Part shown: piece after piece, positions 5,687 to 5,908 of the stretch | How positions within the stretch are numbered: the stretch's first letter is position 1 | Layout of the letters: each line of letters opens with the position of its first letter | Origin: Sedimentisphaerales bacterium | Lineage (GTDB): Bacteria > Planctomycetota > Phycisphaerae > Sedimentisphaerales > Anaerobacaceae | DNA length: 5,908 nt | Assembly (NCBI GenBank): GCA_030630905.1 | Contig: DAOVMB010000184.1 | Location: 1-5,908, forward strand | Direction of reading: 5' to 3' | The notes under the pieces: generated by a model | Seen by the model: the letters and a program-made list of their open reading frames with translations, nothing else | The model's database searches: none | What the model was told of the DNA's origin: nothing | Program-made: the position numbers and the translations under genes

Positions 5687-5908
5687 TCATTTTGCGATGC
5701 TTGTATGAGCGGCGTTGAACATTCTTATGCCGCCGGTATCCAATTGGAGAATCAGGCCTTTTTCCGGATCAATTCCGACACAATGTCCGGTGAATTTTTT
5801 TCCGTTGAAAAGAAGTGTTACTCTGTGACCCAGTTGTATGCTTAGCTCACGCCACCGACCGATTATTTTATCGCCGTTATTTGCGGCAACTTCAAGCCAG
5901 TGGTCGAT
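5687..5908 (-). CDS. birA: Biotin--[acetyl-CoA-carboxylase] ligase, C-terminal end, cut by the window edge
   Basis: The last 73 codons, translated by hand from the minus strand, end in TGA at 5689-5687. Biotin-protein ligase activates biotin with ATP and attaches it to the carrier lysine of biotin-dependent carboxylases. The fragment matches the end of the catalytic domain plus the small SH3-like C-terminal domain. RWRELSIQLGHRVTL (18-32) corresponds to the usual W-x-x-x-S-x-x-LG-x-x-V linker and first strand. FTGHCVGIDPEKGLIL (39-54) corresponds to the G-x-a-x-GID-x-x-G-x-L signature, and the last residues read IRMFNAAHTSIAK. The biotin- and ATP-binding core lies beyond the right edge, so I cannot tell whether an N-terminal DNA-binding repressor domain is present. 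It points the same way as lpdA but is separated from it by the accessory block. The family assignment rests on this short domain and is fairly secure. Confidence 0.82.
   Translation of the reverse strand: MDHWLEVAANNGDKIIGRWRELSIQLGHRVTLLFNGKKFTGHCVGIDPEKGLILQLDTGGIRMFNAAHTSIAK

Overview
The window is a stretch of bacterial chromosome of moderate GC content. Two housekeeping genes are cut by the window edges, and between them lies an accessory block for sulfated-glycan degradation plus a large exported ankyrin protein. A Tat-dependent type I sulfatase, a lipoprotein GH29 fucosidase with a C-terminal F5/8 type C domain, and clear AAGGAG ribosome binding sites suggest a free-living or gut polysaccharide degrader of the Planctomycetota/Verrucomicrobiota/Lentisphaerota/Kiritimatiellota group. 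A Phycisphaerae-like planctomycete is my best guess. This assignment is inferred from gene style and has not been checked by a search.

Layout: (1) 1-593, minus strand: the N-terminal 197 residues of dihydrolipoyl dehydrogenase (lpdA), continuing off the left edge. (2) 594-681: an 88-bp gap holding the lpdA ribosome binding site and a TATAAT box. (3) 682-2085, minus: a secreted formylglycine sulfatase. (4) 2115-3812, minus: a lipoprotein alpha-L-fucosidase, 29 bp upstream of the sulfatase and probably co-transcribed with it. (5) 3813-4029: an AT-rich divergent intergenic region with promoter candidates in both directions and nested inverted repeats. (6) 4030-5643, plus: a 537-residue exported ankyrin-repeat protein. 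(7) 5644-5686: a short convergent gap. (8) 5687-5908, minus: the last 73 residues of a biotin-protein ligase (birA), whose 5' part lies beyond the right edge.

How the genes fit together: the fucosidase and sulfatase form a two-gene unit that would remove alpha-L-fucose and sulfate esters from a sulfated fucose-containing glycan outside the cytoplasm. The sulfatase is probably periplasmic (Tat exported and folded), and the fucosidase is probably lipid-anchored. The ankyrin protein is divergently transcribed from the same intergenic region, and its function cannot be read from sequence. lpdA and birA act on lipoyl- and biotinyl-carrier enzymes and have no obvious link to glycan breakdown. They face the same way on either side of the block, so the accessory genes may have inserted between them. 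I found no RNA genes, CRISPR arrays, insertion sequences or transposase fragments. I saw no known defence or other novel system. The points most worth a second look are the exported two-module ankyrin protein and the structured divergent promoter region.
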